The position numbers and the translations under genes were made by a program. A stretch of DNA of 64,000 nt from Labrys sp. KNU-23 (lineage in GTDB: Bacteria > Pseudomonadota > Alphaproteobacteria > Rhizobiales > Labraceae). The DNA is taken from positions 4,847,501 to 4,911,500 of the forward strand of contig NZ_CP043489.1 of NCBI RefSeq assembly GCF_008330945.1, read 5' to 3'. Of this stretch, positions 17,648-25,528 are shown piece after piece; the stretch's first letter is position 1; every line of letters begins with the position of its first letter. The notes beneath the pieces were generated by a model that saw only the letters and a program-made list of their open reading frames with translations, did not search any database and was not told the origin of the DNA.

Positions 17648-18145
17648 ATGGCCGTCGAGATCGAGCGCAAATTCCTCGTCCGCAACGACGATTGGCGCCA
17701 GCATGTTCTGGGTTCCGCCCTCATCCGGCAGGGTTATTTCTGCCGAACGCCGCTGCTGCGGGCGCGCATCCGCATCTACGGCGACAAGGGCTTCATCACG
17801 CTCAAGAGCGAGCCGGGCACGAGGACCCGCCATGAGTTCGAATATGAAATCCCCCAGGCCGATGCCGTCGAGATCATCAGGCGCTTCTCGATCGAGCCTC
17901 TCGTCACCAAGACACGCCACGATGTCAACCACGGTGGATTGAGCTGGGCCGTCGACGTGTTCACCGGGGCCAATGACGGATTGGTGCTGGCCGAAGTGGA
18001 GCTCGAACACGAGGATCAGCCGGTTGCATTGCCGGACTGGGTCGGCAAGGAGGTGACGGGGGACCGGCGCTACGGCAATTCGAACCTGGCGCGTTTTCCC
18101 TTCTCGACCTGGGGCGGAGAAGTGCTGCTCGCCGACGCCTCTTGA
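17648..18145 (+). CDS. CYTH domain protein (inorganic triphosphatase-like)
   Basis: 165 residues with the CYTH signature ExExK at the N-terminus (VEIERKFLV), followed by alternating charged strands typical of the triphosphate tunnel: RARIRIYGDKGFITLKS, HEFEYEIP, WAVDVFTG and LAEVELEHED. Bacterial members of this short type mostly hydrolyse inorganic triphosphate, while a few are class IV adenylate cyclases; sequence alone does not decide. The gene follows the TrmJ-like gene by 72 bp on the same strand. Confidence 0.9.
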   Translation: MAVEIERKFLVRNDDWRQHVLGSALIRQGYFCRTPLLRARIRIYGDKGFITLKSEPGTRTRHEFEYEIPQADAVEIIRRFSIEPLVTKTRHDVNHGGLSWAVDVFTGANDGLVLAEVELEHEDQPVALPDWVGKEVTGDRRYGNSNLARFPFSTWGGEVLLADAS

Positions 18146-18331
18146 GGAATTTCCTGGGCGTGCCGCTTTGGGATCAAAAAAAGATCACGATTGAAACGCT
18201 TCATTCACTCATCTGGGTTTGAATGGGTATGCGCCCGGTTGGGTAGTGCGTACGGGCAACTCGACATGCAGCGATTGATTCCTGATGGCATCGATCATTC
18301 CGAAGAGCGTCCCATGAAGGCTAGCCTTCTC

Positions 18332-18349
18332 GGGCAAACTAGTTTGCCC
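18332..18349. promoter_or_regulatory. Perfect 18-bp palindrome upstream of murI
   Basis: GGGCAAACT joined directly to AGTTTGCCC is a perfect dyad with no loop, about 45 bp before the murI start. The form suits a dimeric protein binding site more than a terminator. The regulator is unknown. Confidence 0.5.
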
Positions 18350-18394
18350 CACAGGGTCGACCTTCTGGCTGGCACGGTTTATGGAGCTGCGGTC

Positions 18395-19216
18395 ATGTCT
18401 GACCGCGCTCCAACTGTCCTTGTCTTTGATTCCGGCCTTGGCGGCCTCACCGTATTTTCCGAATTGCGTGCGACGCTTTCCGGCGCGCGCTTCGTCTATG
18501 CCGCCGACGATGCCGTTTTTCCCTATGGCCGCCTTGCCGAAGGCGTCGTGGTCGAGCGCGTTGTCGAGGTGATGGAGCGGTTGATCCCGCGTTACCAGCC
18601 GTCCCTGGTGGTCATTGCCTGCAACACGATCTCCACCGTCGTCCTGCCCGTGCTGCGCCAGCGCTTCGCGGTGCCTTTCGTCGGCACCGTGCCCGCGATC
18701 AAGCCTGCCGCCGCGTTGACGCAGACGGGGCGGGTGGCGATCCTGGCGACGCCGGGCACCGTCAAACGCGACTATACGCGTGAGCTGATCCGTTCCTTCG
18801 CCGCCACGATCGAGGTGGAACTCGTCGGCGCAGTCGGGCTGGCCAGCCTGGCGGAAGCCGTCTTGCGTGGCCAGCCCGTCGAGGATGCGGCGATTGCCCG
18901 CGAGATCGCGCCCTGTTTCGTCGATCGCGACGGCAGGCGCACAGACGTCGTGGTACTGGCCTGTACGCATTATCCTCTGGTGCTGGAAGCGATGAAGCGG
19001 GTGGCGCCCTGGCCGGTTACCTGGCTCGATCCCGCCCCGGCCATCGCCCGCCGCGCTGCCGATCTCGCTGGCCCGATTCCGGCGCGCACGGTGGTGGAAG
19101 ACGGCCTGGCCGTGTTCACCGGCGGCGCGGGACTGACCGACGACCTCAAGGCGACGCTTGTCGCCCGCGGCCTGCCGGCCATCGCCGTCGAGGCCATGCC
19201 GCCGCGCTGGCATTAG
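18395..19216 (+). CDS. murI: Glutamate racemase
   Basis: 273-residue enzyme producing D-glutamate for peptidoglycan. The aspartate/glutamate racemase motifs are all present: VFDSGLGGLTV near the N-terminus, the first catalytic Cys in VIACNTIST, and the second in VLACTHYPLV. The ATG at 18395 places the first motif at the usual distance; the frame is open for 68 codons upstream but those lack family similarity. An 18-bp palindrome lies upstream and a hairpin element overlaps the stop region. Confidence 0.94.
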   Translation: MSDRAPTVLVFDSGLGGLTVFSELRATLSGARFVYAADDAVFPYGRLAEGVVVERVVEVMERLIPRYQPSLVVIACNTISTVVLPVLRQRFAVPFVGTVPAIKPAAALTQTGRVAILATPGTVKRDYTRELIRSFAATIEVELVGAVGLASLAEAVLRGQPVEDAAIAREIAPCFVDRDGRRTDVVVLACTHYPLVLEAMKRVAPWPVTWLDPAPAIARRAADLAGPIPARTVVEDGLAVFTGGAGLTDDLKATLVARGLPAIAVEAMPPRWH

Positions 19217-19217
19217 A

Positions 19218-19259
19218 CATCGTGCCGAAAGCGGACGCCGGTTTTCGCTAAAAACGATG
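19218..19259. repeat. Hairpin element after murI
   Basis: Outer arms CATCGT (19218-19223) and ACGATG (19254-19259) enclose a CCGAAA/TTTTCGG-like inner pairing around GCGGACGCC. Elements of this form are common between genes in Rhizobiales; it may also stop murI transcription. Confidence 0.55.
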
Positions 19260-19370
19260 CGCCCTGGCGCTCCACCCTATACTTTGGGATGTATCGCAAC
19301 GTCATTGTGTTGGTGCGGGAACGGTGGCAACCTGCGGTTGGGTTGGGGGCTCAACCTGGAAACGCTCATC

Positions 19371-19625
19371 ATGAAGATCAGCACGCTGTTGGCCTCCGTC
19401 GTCGTCGCGGGATTTGTCGCGACCGGTGCTCTTGCGCAGACCGCAACGCCTGCGCCTTCCACGCCCCCCGCCGCGACGACTGCTCCTGCAAAAGCCAAGA
19501 CGAAGGCCCCGCAATCGGCGGCATCGCAGGCCTGTTCAGCCCAGGCTGATGCCAAGGGGCTCCATGGCAAGGATCGCAAGAAGTTCCGTCAGTCCTGCAT
19601 GAAGAGCGGGGGCAAGGCAGGTTGA
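19371..19625 (+). CDS. PsiF repeat family protein
   Basis: 84-residue secreted protein. A signal peptide (MKISTLLASVVVAGFVATGA, cleaved near ALAQ) is followed by a Thr/Pro/Ala/Lys-rich linker and one PsiF-type repeat, ACSAQADAKGLHGKDRKKF then RQSCMKSGGKAG. In Escherichia coli psiF is induced by phosphate starvation, but its role is unknown. Two cysteines in the repeat are conserved in the family. A GGAAA ribosome site lies upstream. No phosphate-box could be identified with confidence. Confidence 0.88.
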   Translation: MKISTLLASVVVAGFVATGALAQTATPAPSTPPAATTAPAKAKTKAPQSAASQACSAQADAKGLHGKDRKKFRQSCMKSGGKAG

Positions 19626-19653
19626 GGCTTAACCTCATCGTCGGAGGTGTGCC

Positions 19654-19899
19654 ATGCATCTGCTCACGTTCCTGATCGTAGGAGTCATCGCCGGCTGGCT
19701 TGCCGGCATGCTCGTCAGCGGAGGCGGTTTCGGCCTCATTGGCGATCTCATCGTCGGCGTGGTCGGCTCGTTCATCGGTGGCTTCGTGCAGCCCCACATT
19801 CCCATTCATATCGGGAGTGCGATCGTGAATGAAATCGTCTTCGCGGTCGTCGGGGCCGTCATCCTGCTTCTTGCACTGCGACTGCTGAAGCGAGCCTAG
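19654..19899 (+). CDS. GlsB/YeaQ/YmgE family stress-response membrane protein
   Basis: 81-residue, very hydrophobic protein of the transglycosylase-associated (Tag) family. Three membrane segments are visible: FLIVGVIAGWLAGMLV, GFGLIGDLIVGVVGSFIGGF and IVFAVVGAVILLLAL. The glycine-zipper pattern G-x-x-x-G is typical. Members are small inner-membrane proteins often induced by general stress; no enzymatic activity is established. A GGAGG site at 19643-19647 precedes the ATG, and a strong terminator follows. Confidence 0.92.
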   Translation: MHLLTFLIVGVIAGWLAGMLVSGGGFGLIGDLIVGVVGSFIGGFVQPHIPIHIGSAIVNEIVFAVVGAVILLLALRLLKRA

Positions 19900-19938
19900 C
19901 CTCGATCCGAGTGCAATGCGCCGGAGCCGGCGCCGTAG

Positions 19939-19976
19939 AAAGGGCATGCGACCTTGAAGTGTCGCATGCCCTTTTC
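19939..19976 (+). terminator. Strong Rho-independent terminator
   Basis: A 14-bp stem (AAAGGGCATGCGAC, 19939-19952, against its complement at 19961-19974) has an 8-nt loop and a short T run. The A run on its left side could let it work on both strands. Confidence 0.9.
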
Positions 19977-20166
19977 CGTTGGCGAGGCCGATCCCGGCCC
20001 GACGGCCTCTTACGCTTTTTGTAGTTTCCTCCATGGCGTGCAGACGCTCCTGTCGCGGCTGAGAACCGGCGGTGACCAAAGGCCGGGCGCTTCAGCCAGT
20101 CGGTACCATGGCATGCTCCTTGCCAGTAGGCGCTCAAGCGACGGTTGAATGTCGATGGGGATGCCG

Positions 20167-20730
20167 ATGGAAGATGAGACGCAGGACCATCTCGAACACG
20201 CCGAACATGCCGAACACGCGGCCCATGACGGCAATCCCTTCCTGATTACGGTATCGGTCACGATTGCTGTCCTCGCTGTATTGGCCGCGACCGTCGGCAG
20301 TTTCGAGTCGCTGGAGACCGCAGAAGCCATCAACGACAAGAGCGAGGCGGCCTATCTGCAGAACAAGGCGAGCGATCAATGGGCCTTCTATCAAGCCAAG
20401 AGCATCAAGAAGAATGCCTACGAAATCGCGGCCGCGGGCGGTGGGCCGAACAAGGACGACTTTCTCGCCAAGGCCAAGCACAACGACGACGATGCCAAGG
20501 CGATTCAGGCCCAGGCCGTCGAGATCGGAGGGCATGTCGATGCAAAACTGCGCGACAGCGAGGTGCGTGCCCATCGCCACCACGTCCTGACGCTGGCTGT
20601 CACGCTGCTGCATGTCGCCATCGCAGTGGCGACGCTCTCGATCATTACCCGCGGCAAGCGCTGGCCCTGGCTGTGCTCCCTGGTGCTTGGCGCGATGGGC
20701 ATGGTGGCCGCCGTCTTTGCCTATGTCTGA
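20167..20730 (+). CDS. DUF4337 domain membrane protein
   Basis: 187 residues. After a His/Glu-rich N-terminus (HLEHAEHAEHAAHDG) comes one membrane segment (ITVSVTIAVLAVLAATVGSF), a long charged helical region with AYLQNKASDQWAFYQAKSIKKNAYE, and two C-terminal membrane segments. This layout matches DUF4337, of unknown function. The ATG at 20167 has a GGGG site six bases upstream; an ATG at 20149 is in frame but has a weaker site. The next gene follows closely on the same strand. Confidence 0.85.
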   Translation: MEDETQDHLEHAEHAEHAAHDGNPFLITVSVTIAVLAVLAATVGSFESLETAEAINDKSEAAYLQNKASDQWAFYQAKSIKKNAYEIAAAGGGPNKDDFLAKAKHNDDDAKAIQAQAVEIGGHVDAKLRDSEVRAHRHHVLTLAVTLLHVAIAVATLSIITRGKRWPWLCSLVLGAMGMVAAVFAYV

Positions 20731-20773
20731 TCTTCTTTCCTCATCCGGACCTGCTCGTCATTCCGAGGTTTCC

Positions 20774-21478
20774 ATGCGCGAACGCCATATTGTCTTCCGG
20801 CACAGGGCTCTCGATTTCTGGCTGGCGCGCGGCGCCGTGCTAGTCATCGTGTGCCTGCAATTGCTGGTGATCAATCAGCTCTCCTTCGGGCCGCGCTGGC
20901 TTGCACCGGCCATCGAGCTCGTCCTGTTGATTCCCCTGTCGGTCGCAACGGCATGGACGCAGGCCGGTATCCGCAACGCGGTCGCCGATCATCACTGGCA
21001 GGCAGTCAGTCGTTTTCGCGTCATGATCCGCCGGGCGGCCCTCATCCTGACGGCCGTCATCAGCCTGATGAATTGCGGGGCCTTGTTCCTGCTGGTTCGG
21101 GCCTTGATCGAGGGACACGCCGGAAACGGTACGACACTGCTGATCGACGCGCTCAACGTCTGGGTCACCAATATCATCGTCTTCGCCCTGTGGTTCTGGA
21201 GCACGGATCGCGGCGGCCCGCCGACCTGCGGCCTGGTCGAGCGAGCTCGCTCCGATTTCCTGTTTCCGCAAATGACCTTGAACGATCCGCATCTGCGCGA
21301 CTGGCTGCCCGGCTTCGTGGACTATCTGTTCGTGGCCTTCACCAATGCCACGGCGTTTTCGCCGACGGATACGATGCCGCTGACCCCGAGGGCCAAGCTG
21401 CTGATGCTCGCCGAGGCGATGATCTCTCTTCTGACGGTCGCACTCGTTGCTGCGCGGGCGGTCAACATACTGGCCTGA
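20774..21478 (+). CDS. DUF1345-like polytopic membrane protein
   Basis: 234-residue inner-membrane protein with about five hydrophobic segments. The C-terminal region FVDYLFVAFTNATAFSPTD then TMPLTPRAKLLMLAEAMISL is strongly patterned and resembles uncharacterised DUF1345-type proteins; I am not certain of the family. The ATG at 20774 has a GAGG site; an in-frame ATG at 20723 overlaps the stop of the preceding DUF4337 gene and is an alternative that would couple the two. Function unknown, possibly a channel or transporter component. Confidence 0.75.
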   Translation: MRERHIVFRHRALDFWLARGAVLVIVCLQLLVINQLSFGPRWLAPAIELVLLIPLSVATAWTQAGIRNAVADHHWQAVSRFRVMIRRAALILTAVISLMNCGALFLLVRALIEGHAGNGTTLLIDALNVWVTNIIVFALWFWSTDRGGPPTCGLVERARSDFLFPQMTLNDPHLRDWLPGFVDYLFVAFTNATAFSPTDTMPLTPRAKLLMLAEAMISLLTVALVAARAVNILA

Positions 21479-21603
21479 GGCCGATATCGGCAGGGACCGA
21501 CGAATTGGTCGATGAGCGCAGGCGCGGCGAAACCGAGGTCCCGCCCCGACGGATGGAGGCGGCTTGCAGCAAGGAGCGATAGCGCAGGCCGTTCCTGTCG
21601 GCT

Positions 21604-22299
21604 TCAATCCTGCGGCTTGTCGCCCACAGGCAGGTTGAAGCGTCCCCAATCCTTCCTGGGGATGGTCGCGCCGGCCTGGAATTCGAAAGCCGAAACCCTG
21701 GCGAGATCGACGGTGAGGTCACAGCGATATTTCAGGACGAACCACTGCCTGCGGCTCCGGAATGCCGCTCCGTCGGCGGTTACGCTCGCATCGCGCACCC
21801 TTGTTTCCGCCAGCGCATAGGCAATCGTGAGATCGGGCTCGAGATCAGGGTTCAAGGCCCGCAATTGGGCCATGGCCTCGATGTTGCACAATTGCTCCAT
21901 GCGCTCATTGCGGCCGAGGAGGGGCAGCATCTTCCTGGCTTGCCGGCTGCGCGGATCCGCCAGGGCAAGATCGGAAAGGATTTTGCTGGCCCGGATCATC
22001 GCCGGCGCCGGTGCCTGACTCGGCCTGGGACTTGTCGTTCCTCCCGGCGGCGGCGCACTATCAGCCGAAGGAGCCGGCGCCTGTGGTTTCGTCGGCAGGG
22101 CGGGGGGCTGCGCTGCCGGCGGTGCGGGTTTTGGTACTTCCTCGACGAATTCGACCTCGATACTGTTTTCTGGCGGCTGTTTCAGCGGTACGGGCCGTGG
22201 TGCCAGAAGCAGCAGGGCAAGGGCGATGGCGTGGAGCAGCAACGCCGCCGGCAGGCCGGGGGAGATGTCCCGATTTTGTGGAAGCCGGATGATGGGCAT
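21604..22299 (-). CDS. DUF930 domain protein with TonB-like N-terminus
   Basis: 231 residues. The N-terminus has a single hydrophobic segment (LPAALLLHAIALALLLLAP) followed by a long Pro/Ala-rich linker (about residues 50-100), as in energy-transducer or TonB-like proteins. The C-terminal domain contains RQARKMLPLLGRNERMEQLC and NPDLEPDLTIAYA, the DUF930 pattern found in Rhizobiales. A periplasm-spanning membrane protein is likely; its function is unknown. It begins three bases after the stop of... its downstream neighbour is a serine hydrolase on the same strand, whose stop lies three bases before this gene's start. Confidence 0.85.
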   Translation of the reverse strand: MPIIRLPQNRDISPGLPAALLLHAIALALLLLAPRPVPLKQPPENSIEVEFVEEVPKPAPPAAQPPALPTKPQAPAPSADSAPPPGGTTSPRPSQAPAPAMIRASKILSDLALADPRSRQARKMLPLLGRNERMEQLCNIEAMAQLRALNPDLEPDLTIAYALAETRVRDASVTADGAAFRSRRQWFVLKYRCDLTVDLARVSAFEFQAGATIPRKDWGRFNLPVGDKPQD

Positions 22300-22302
22300 C
22301 GC

Positions 22303-23319
22303 TCAGGGAGCGGCCGTGACGATCTGTTGCATCAGCGCCATGAAATCCCTCATGTGGATGCCGGCCGGATTCTGCGTCGGATCGACGGTCTGCACCATGA
22401 CGAGGCGTTTTGTCGGAATATAGGCGAGGAATTGTCCGCCATAGCCTGCGGCCATGGCTGCGCCTTCACCCCAACTCTCCGATGGCAGCGACCACCATAG
22501 GTAGCCATAGGCGCTCTTGCGCGTGGGGACGGGGGAATAGCCGGCGGTGGATTGGCGAACCCAGTCGGCGGGGACGATCTGGCGGCCGTTCCAGCGGCCC
22601 CGATTGAGGAAGAGTAGCCCGAAGCGGGCAAGGTCCCTCGCGCTCATGCGGAAGGGATAGGCCGGATGGCGTGAGAGGGGAGACAGGACGTAGCGCCCGT
22701 CACGGGCCGAAAAATCCTCCATGCCGATCGGGCGGGCGATACGCTTTTCGAAGCTCGAGAAGATGTCCTCTCCGCTCGCCTGGCGGTAGATCGTACCGAG
22801 GACGTTGAAATCCCAATTGTTGTAGAACCAGAACGTGCCGTGGGGATGGGCCCCGCGCGCCGGGCGCTTGTTGCGGATGTCCGCGGTCTCGTAGGCGGCC
22901 GGGTGATAGACGCCGGAGCGGGCCATCAAGAGGTCGCGGACATCGGCCTGCTTTTCGTCAACGGTTAAAGCGGGCAGATTATCATCGATGCCGAGCTTCT
23001 GCAGGCTGTCGCCGAGCGCGATCCTGTGCTCGGCGATGGCGATGCCGTAGAGCGCGCTGAGCAGGCTCTTGCGGACCGAGGCGACATTGACGCGCCGGCT
23101 GAGATCGCCGGCGCTGGCGATGATATGGTCGTCCCGGATCACGGCAAGCGCCGTCGGGCGGTACGCGCCGGCATAGGCCGTGACGGCCTTGGCCGCGTCA
23201 CCGGTCCAGCCGTTTTGGTCGGGAGCGGTCTGCCAGTGCTTGCCGGGCTCGGCTTGTACCGAAGCAGATGGAGCGATGATGCAGGCGATGAGCAGCGCAA
23301 GGATGGGAAGGCGTCTCAT
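22303..23319 (-). CDS. Secreted serine hydrolase, beta-lactamase/PBP-like family
   Basis: 338 residues with a signal peptide (MRRLPILALLIACIIAPSAS, then VQAEP). The penicillin-binding fold signature SxxK is SVRK at residues 81-84, and the Y-x-N-type second motif is seen in WFYNNWDFN. Such class C-like proteins include esterases, D-aminopeptidases and carboxypeptidases; an antibiotic-resistance role cannot be assumed. Its stop is three bases before the DUF930 start, and the 120-residue secreted protein gene lies immediately upstream, so all three are likely cotranscribed. Confidence 0.9.
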   Translation of the reverse strand: MRRLPILALLIACIIAPSASVQAEPGKHWQTAPDQNGWTGDAAKAVTAYAGAYRPTALAVIRDDHIIASAGDLSRRVNVASVRKSLLSALYGIAIAEHRIALGDSLQKLGIDDNLPALTVDEKQADVRDLLMARSGVYHPAAYETADIRNKRPARGAHPHGTFWFYNNWDFNVLGTIYRQASGEDIFSSFEKRIARPIGMEDFSARDGRYVLSPLSRHPAYPFRMSARDLARFGLLFLNRGRWNGRQIVPADWVRQSTAGYSPVPTRKSAYGYLWWSLPSESWGEGAAMAAGYGGQFLAYIPTKRLVMVQTVDPTQNPAGIHMRDFMALMQQIVTAAP

Positions 23320-23333
23320 CGCCCGCGCTCGCT

Positions 23334-23696
23334 CTAGTCGACCGTCACGACGATGAAATCTTCGTAGATCTCGACATTGATCAGGGGGGAACCGTTGACG
23401 ACGGCATCGGCCGCTGAGGCGCTGATGCGGCCGCGATTGAGCATGTTCTCCAGGCGGGCGCGGTTTTCCTTGCTGGAGAAGAAGCGATCGGACTCGTCTT
23501 CCCGGTCGCGATGGTAGCCCAGATAGAAATTGGCGCGATCCTGCCGGATGATGGCGGCGACGGAGGTCAGTCTTTCGCCATTCGTGTTGAAGTGATCGGC
23601 GCTGGAGAGGCGGGCCGTATAGGTTTCGAGCGGTGCGGCACTGGCAAAGCTCAACGAGGCCGCCAGAAATGCGGCGGAGAGAGAAAGGGTTTTCAT
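23334..23696 (-). CDS. Small secreted protein of unknown function
   Basis: 120 residues. A signal peptide (MKTLSLSAAFLAASLSFASA, then APLETY) precedes a mature domain with TARLSSADHFNTNGERL, AAIIRQDRANFYLGYHRDREDESD and a C-terminus rich in Val and acidic residues (NVEIYEDFIVVTVD). I do not recognise the family. The ATG at 23696 follows an AGAAAGGG-like purine stretch. It is upstream of the serine hydrolase gene on the same strand and probably shares its transcript. Confidence 0.78.
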   Translation of the reverse strand: MKTLSLSAAFLAASLSFASAAPLETYTARLSSADHFNTNGERLTSVAAIIRQDRANFYLGYHRDREDESDRFFSSKENRARLENMLNRGRISASAADAVVNGSPLINVEIYEDFIVVTVD

Positions 23697-23794
23697 CAAT
23701 GAAGACTCACATGGGCCGAGCATGCCCAACCTAGACATCCGCCATGGTAGTGTCGAGTTGCCCAGGATACAGAGTACCGGATCCTGTCTTGGAA

Positions 23795-23822
23795 TTGACA
23801 TGCAGCAATCTTTCGACTAAGC
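23795..23822 (+). promoter_or_regulatory. Putative rpsD promoter
   Basis: A consensus -35 TTGACA (23795-23800) is followed after 16 bases by CTAAGC, a weak -10. It lies about 140 bp upstream of rpsD, leaving room for a structured leader. Confidence 0.4.
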
Positions 23823-23829
23823 GAACGCC

Positions 23830-23856
23830 ACACGCGGGGCCTTCGGGTCCCGCGTG
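23830..23856 (+). promoter_or_regulatory. Hairpin in the rpsD leader
   Basis: CACGCGGG and CCCGCGTG flank a CCTTCGGG loop, a stable stem between the likely promoter and rpsD. It could be part of an S4 autoregulation site or a leader terminator; neither is shown. Confidence 0.45.
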
Positions 23857-23961
23857 ATGTTTTACGCTCCCGTGATGGTCGGTCCGCCGGCTGTCTGTCG
23901 CCCGGTTTCCGGGAGAGGAGGGCGCGTTCCTCATAAACTTCGCAAACCATAGAGGACGCGA

Positions 23962-24579
23962 ATGTCGAAGCGCCATAACGCTAAGTACAAGATCGATCGC
24001 CGCCTTGGCGAGAATATCTGGGGTCGCCCGAAGAGCCCCGTCAACCGCCGCGAATACGGTCCGGGCCAGCACGGCCAGCGCCGCAAGGGCAAGATGTCCG
24101 ACTTCGGCACCCAGCTCCGCGCCAAGCAGAAGCTGAAGGGCTATTACGGCTCGATCTCGGAAAAGCAGTTCCGCAAGATCTATGAAGAAGCCCGCCGCTT
24201 GAAGGGCGACAGCTCCGCCAACCTGATCGGCCTGCTCGAGCAGCGCCTGGATGCGGTGGTGTATCGCGCCAAGTTCGTGCCGACGGTGTTCGCTTCCCGT
24301 CAGTTCGTCAGCCATGGCCACGTCAAGGTCAACGGCCGCCGCGTCAACATCCCCTCCTACAAGGTCAAGCCGGGCGATGTCGTCGAGGTCAAGGAAGCCT
24401 CCAAGCAGCTCGTGCTGGTGCTCGAGGCTGTTGCTTCCGGCGAGCGTGACGTTCCCGACTACATCGAAGCCGATCATGGCAAGCTGACCGCGAAGTATGT
24501 CCGCGTCCCCACGCTGCAGGACGTGCCCTATCCGGTTCAGATGGAGCCGAACCTGGTCGTCGAATTCTATTCGCGCTAA
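23962..24579 (+). CDS. rpsD: 30S ribosomal protein S4
   Basis: 205-residue primary 16S rRNA-binding protein that nucleates the 30S subunit. Typical segments are RLGENIWGRPKSPVNRREYG, the S4 RNA-binding domain VFASRQFVSHGHVKVNGRRV, and the C-terminal VQMEPNLVVEFYSR. The N-terminus lacks zinc-binding Cys residues (the C-minus form), as in many alphaproteobacteria. It stands alone, separate from the main ribosomal operons, as is common in this group. A strong terminator follows 25 bases after the stop. Confidence 0.98.
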   Translation: MSKRHNAKYKIDRRLGENIWGRPKSPVNRREYGPGQHGQRRKGKMSDFGTQLRAKQKLKGYYGSISEKQFRKIYEEARRLKGDSSANLIGLLEQRLDAVVYRAKFVPTVFASRQFVSHGHVKVNGRRVNIPSYKVKPGDVVEVKEASKQLVLVLEAVASGERDVPDYIEADHGKLTAKYVRVPTLQDVPYPVQMEPNLVVEFYSR

Positions 24580-24604
24580 GCGATACGAGTTGAATGACTA
24601 CATA

Positions 24605-24634
24605 AGGGCCGCCATTTTGGCGGCCCTTTTTCTT
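24605..24634 (+). terminator. Rho-independent terminator of rpsD
   Basis: A 9-bp stem (AGGGCCGCC, 24605-24613, with GGCGGCCCT, 24619-24627) around ATTTT is followed by a run of five T and more. Confidence 0.95.
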
Positions 24635-24801
24635 GGCCGGTCTGACTGCGCACTCTGGAAGGCCCGCAAATCGGGATGGCCGTATTGCAAAAAGATCATG
24701 CGACACGTCGGCTCAGTCGCTTATGGTCAGATCTGACGAGCCGGCGAAACAAGCAAGAACAGCGGCAGGGGTTTGCGCAGAACCAACAAGTAAGAGATTG
24801 G

Positions 24802-24858
24802 GGCGGTCTTCCCCGATCGCCGCGTAATGTCGGGAGGTGACCGGCTCTGCAGCCGGTC
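24802..24858 (+). promoter_or_regulatory. Two adjacent hairpins in the leader of the GST gene
   Basis: GGCGGTC (24802-24808) pairs with GATCGCC (24815-24821, one wobble), and GACCGGCT (24839-24846) pairs with AGCCGGTC (24851-24858) around CTGC. The second ends 17 bases before the ATG, just ahead of the AGAGG ribosome site. Possible leader control; no known riboswitch was recognised. Confidence 0.4.
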
Positions 24859-24875
24859 GATGCTAAGAGGTCTGT

Positions 24876-25514
24876 ATGGTTTACACGCTTTGGGGCGAAC
24901 CGGATTCCGGCTCTTTCATGGTCGAGGCTGCCTTGGCCGAGGCAGGGCAGGATGTTCACCTGATCGATATCGATCTGACCAAGGACGAGCAGCACACCGC
25001 TCAATATCTGGCGATCAATCCCCTGGGGAAGATTCCGGCGCTGCGCTTCAACGACGGAACCACGATCGTACAATCAGCCGCCATTTTACTGGCTCTAAGT
25101 GAAGAACATCCCGAAGCGCGATTGATGCCGGCTCAGGATGCCCCGGACCGGCGCCATGCATTGCGTTGGCTGATCCACGTGGCCGCCGAGATCTATCCAC
25201 TCATCGAACTCTACGATTATCCCTTGCGTTTCGCACCGCCCGAAACGCACGAGACGGCGATGCGCTCGCGCGTGCGCCAGCGCATTCGCGAACGCTGGCA
25301 ATTTGTGGAGCAGGCCGCCAGCGCTGAAGGCAGCTTCCTGCTGTCGGGTTTTTCGGCCATCGACCTTGCCATCGCCGCCATCAGCAATTGGGCAATCGGC
25401 AATGAATGGCGCGCCAGGGAATGCCCGAAGCTGACCCGGATCGCCGAGACCGTAGCGCAGCGGCCTGCCATTGCGCCCATCTGGCGGCGGCATTTCGGCG
25501 AACAGGAAAACTGA
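24876..25514 (+). CDS. Glutathione S-transferase family protein
   Basis: 212-residue GST. The thioredoxin-like N-terminal domain has LWGEPDSGSFMVEAALAEAG, NPLGKIPALRF (cis-Pro loop) and TIVQSAAILLALSEE (Gln-Ser contact to glutathione); the C-terminal helical domain ends with FSAIDLAIAAISNW and PKLTRIAETVAQRPA. This is distinct from the GST at 12964. The substrate is unknown. An AGAGG ribosome site precedes the ATG, with two hairpins immediately upstream. Confidence 0.93.
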   Translation: MVYTLWGEPDSGSFMVEAALAEAGQDVHLIDIDLTKDEQHTAQYLAINPLGKIPALRFNDGTTIVQSAAILLALSEEHPEARLMPAQDAPDRRHALRWLIHVAAEIYPLIELYDYPLRFAPPETHETAMRSRVRQRIRERWQFVEQAASAEGSFLLSGFSAIDLAIAAISNWAIGNEWRARECPKLTRIAETVAQRPAIAPIWRRHFGEQEN

Positions 25515-25528
25515 GCGGGAAGACCCGC

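Noticed and set aside
22303..23319. Serine hydrolase as an antibiotic-resistance beta-lactamase
   Set aside because: It has the SxxK fold signature but not the full set of class C lactamase motifs in the expected form; an esterase or peptidase role is at least as likely.
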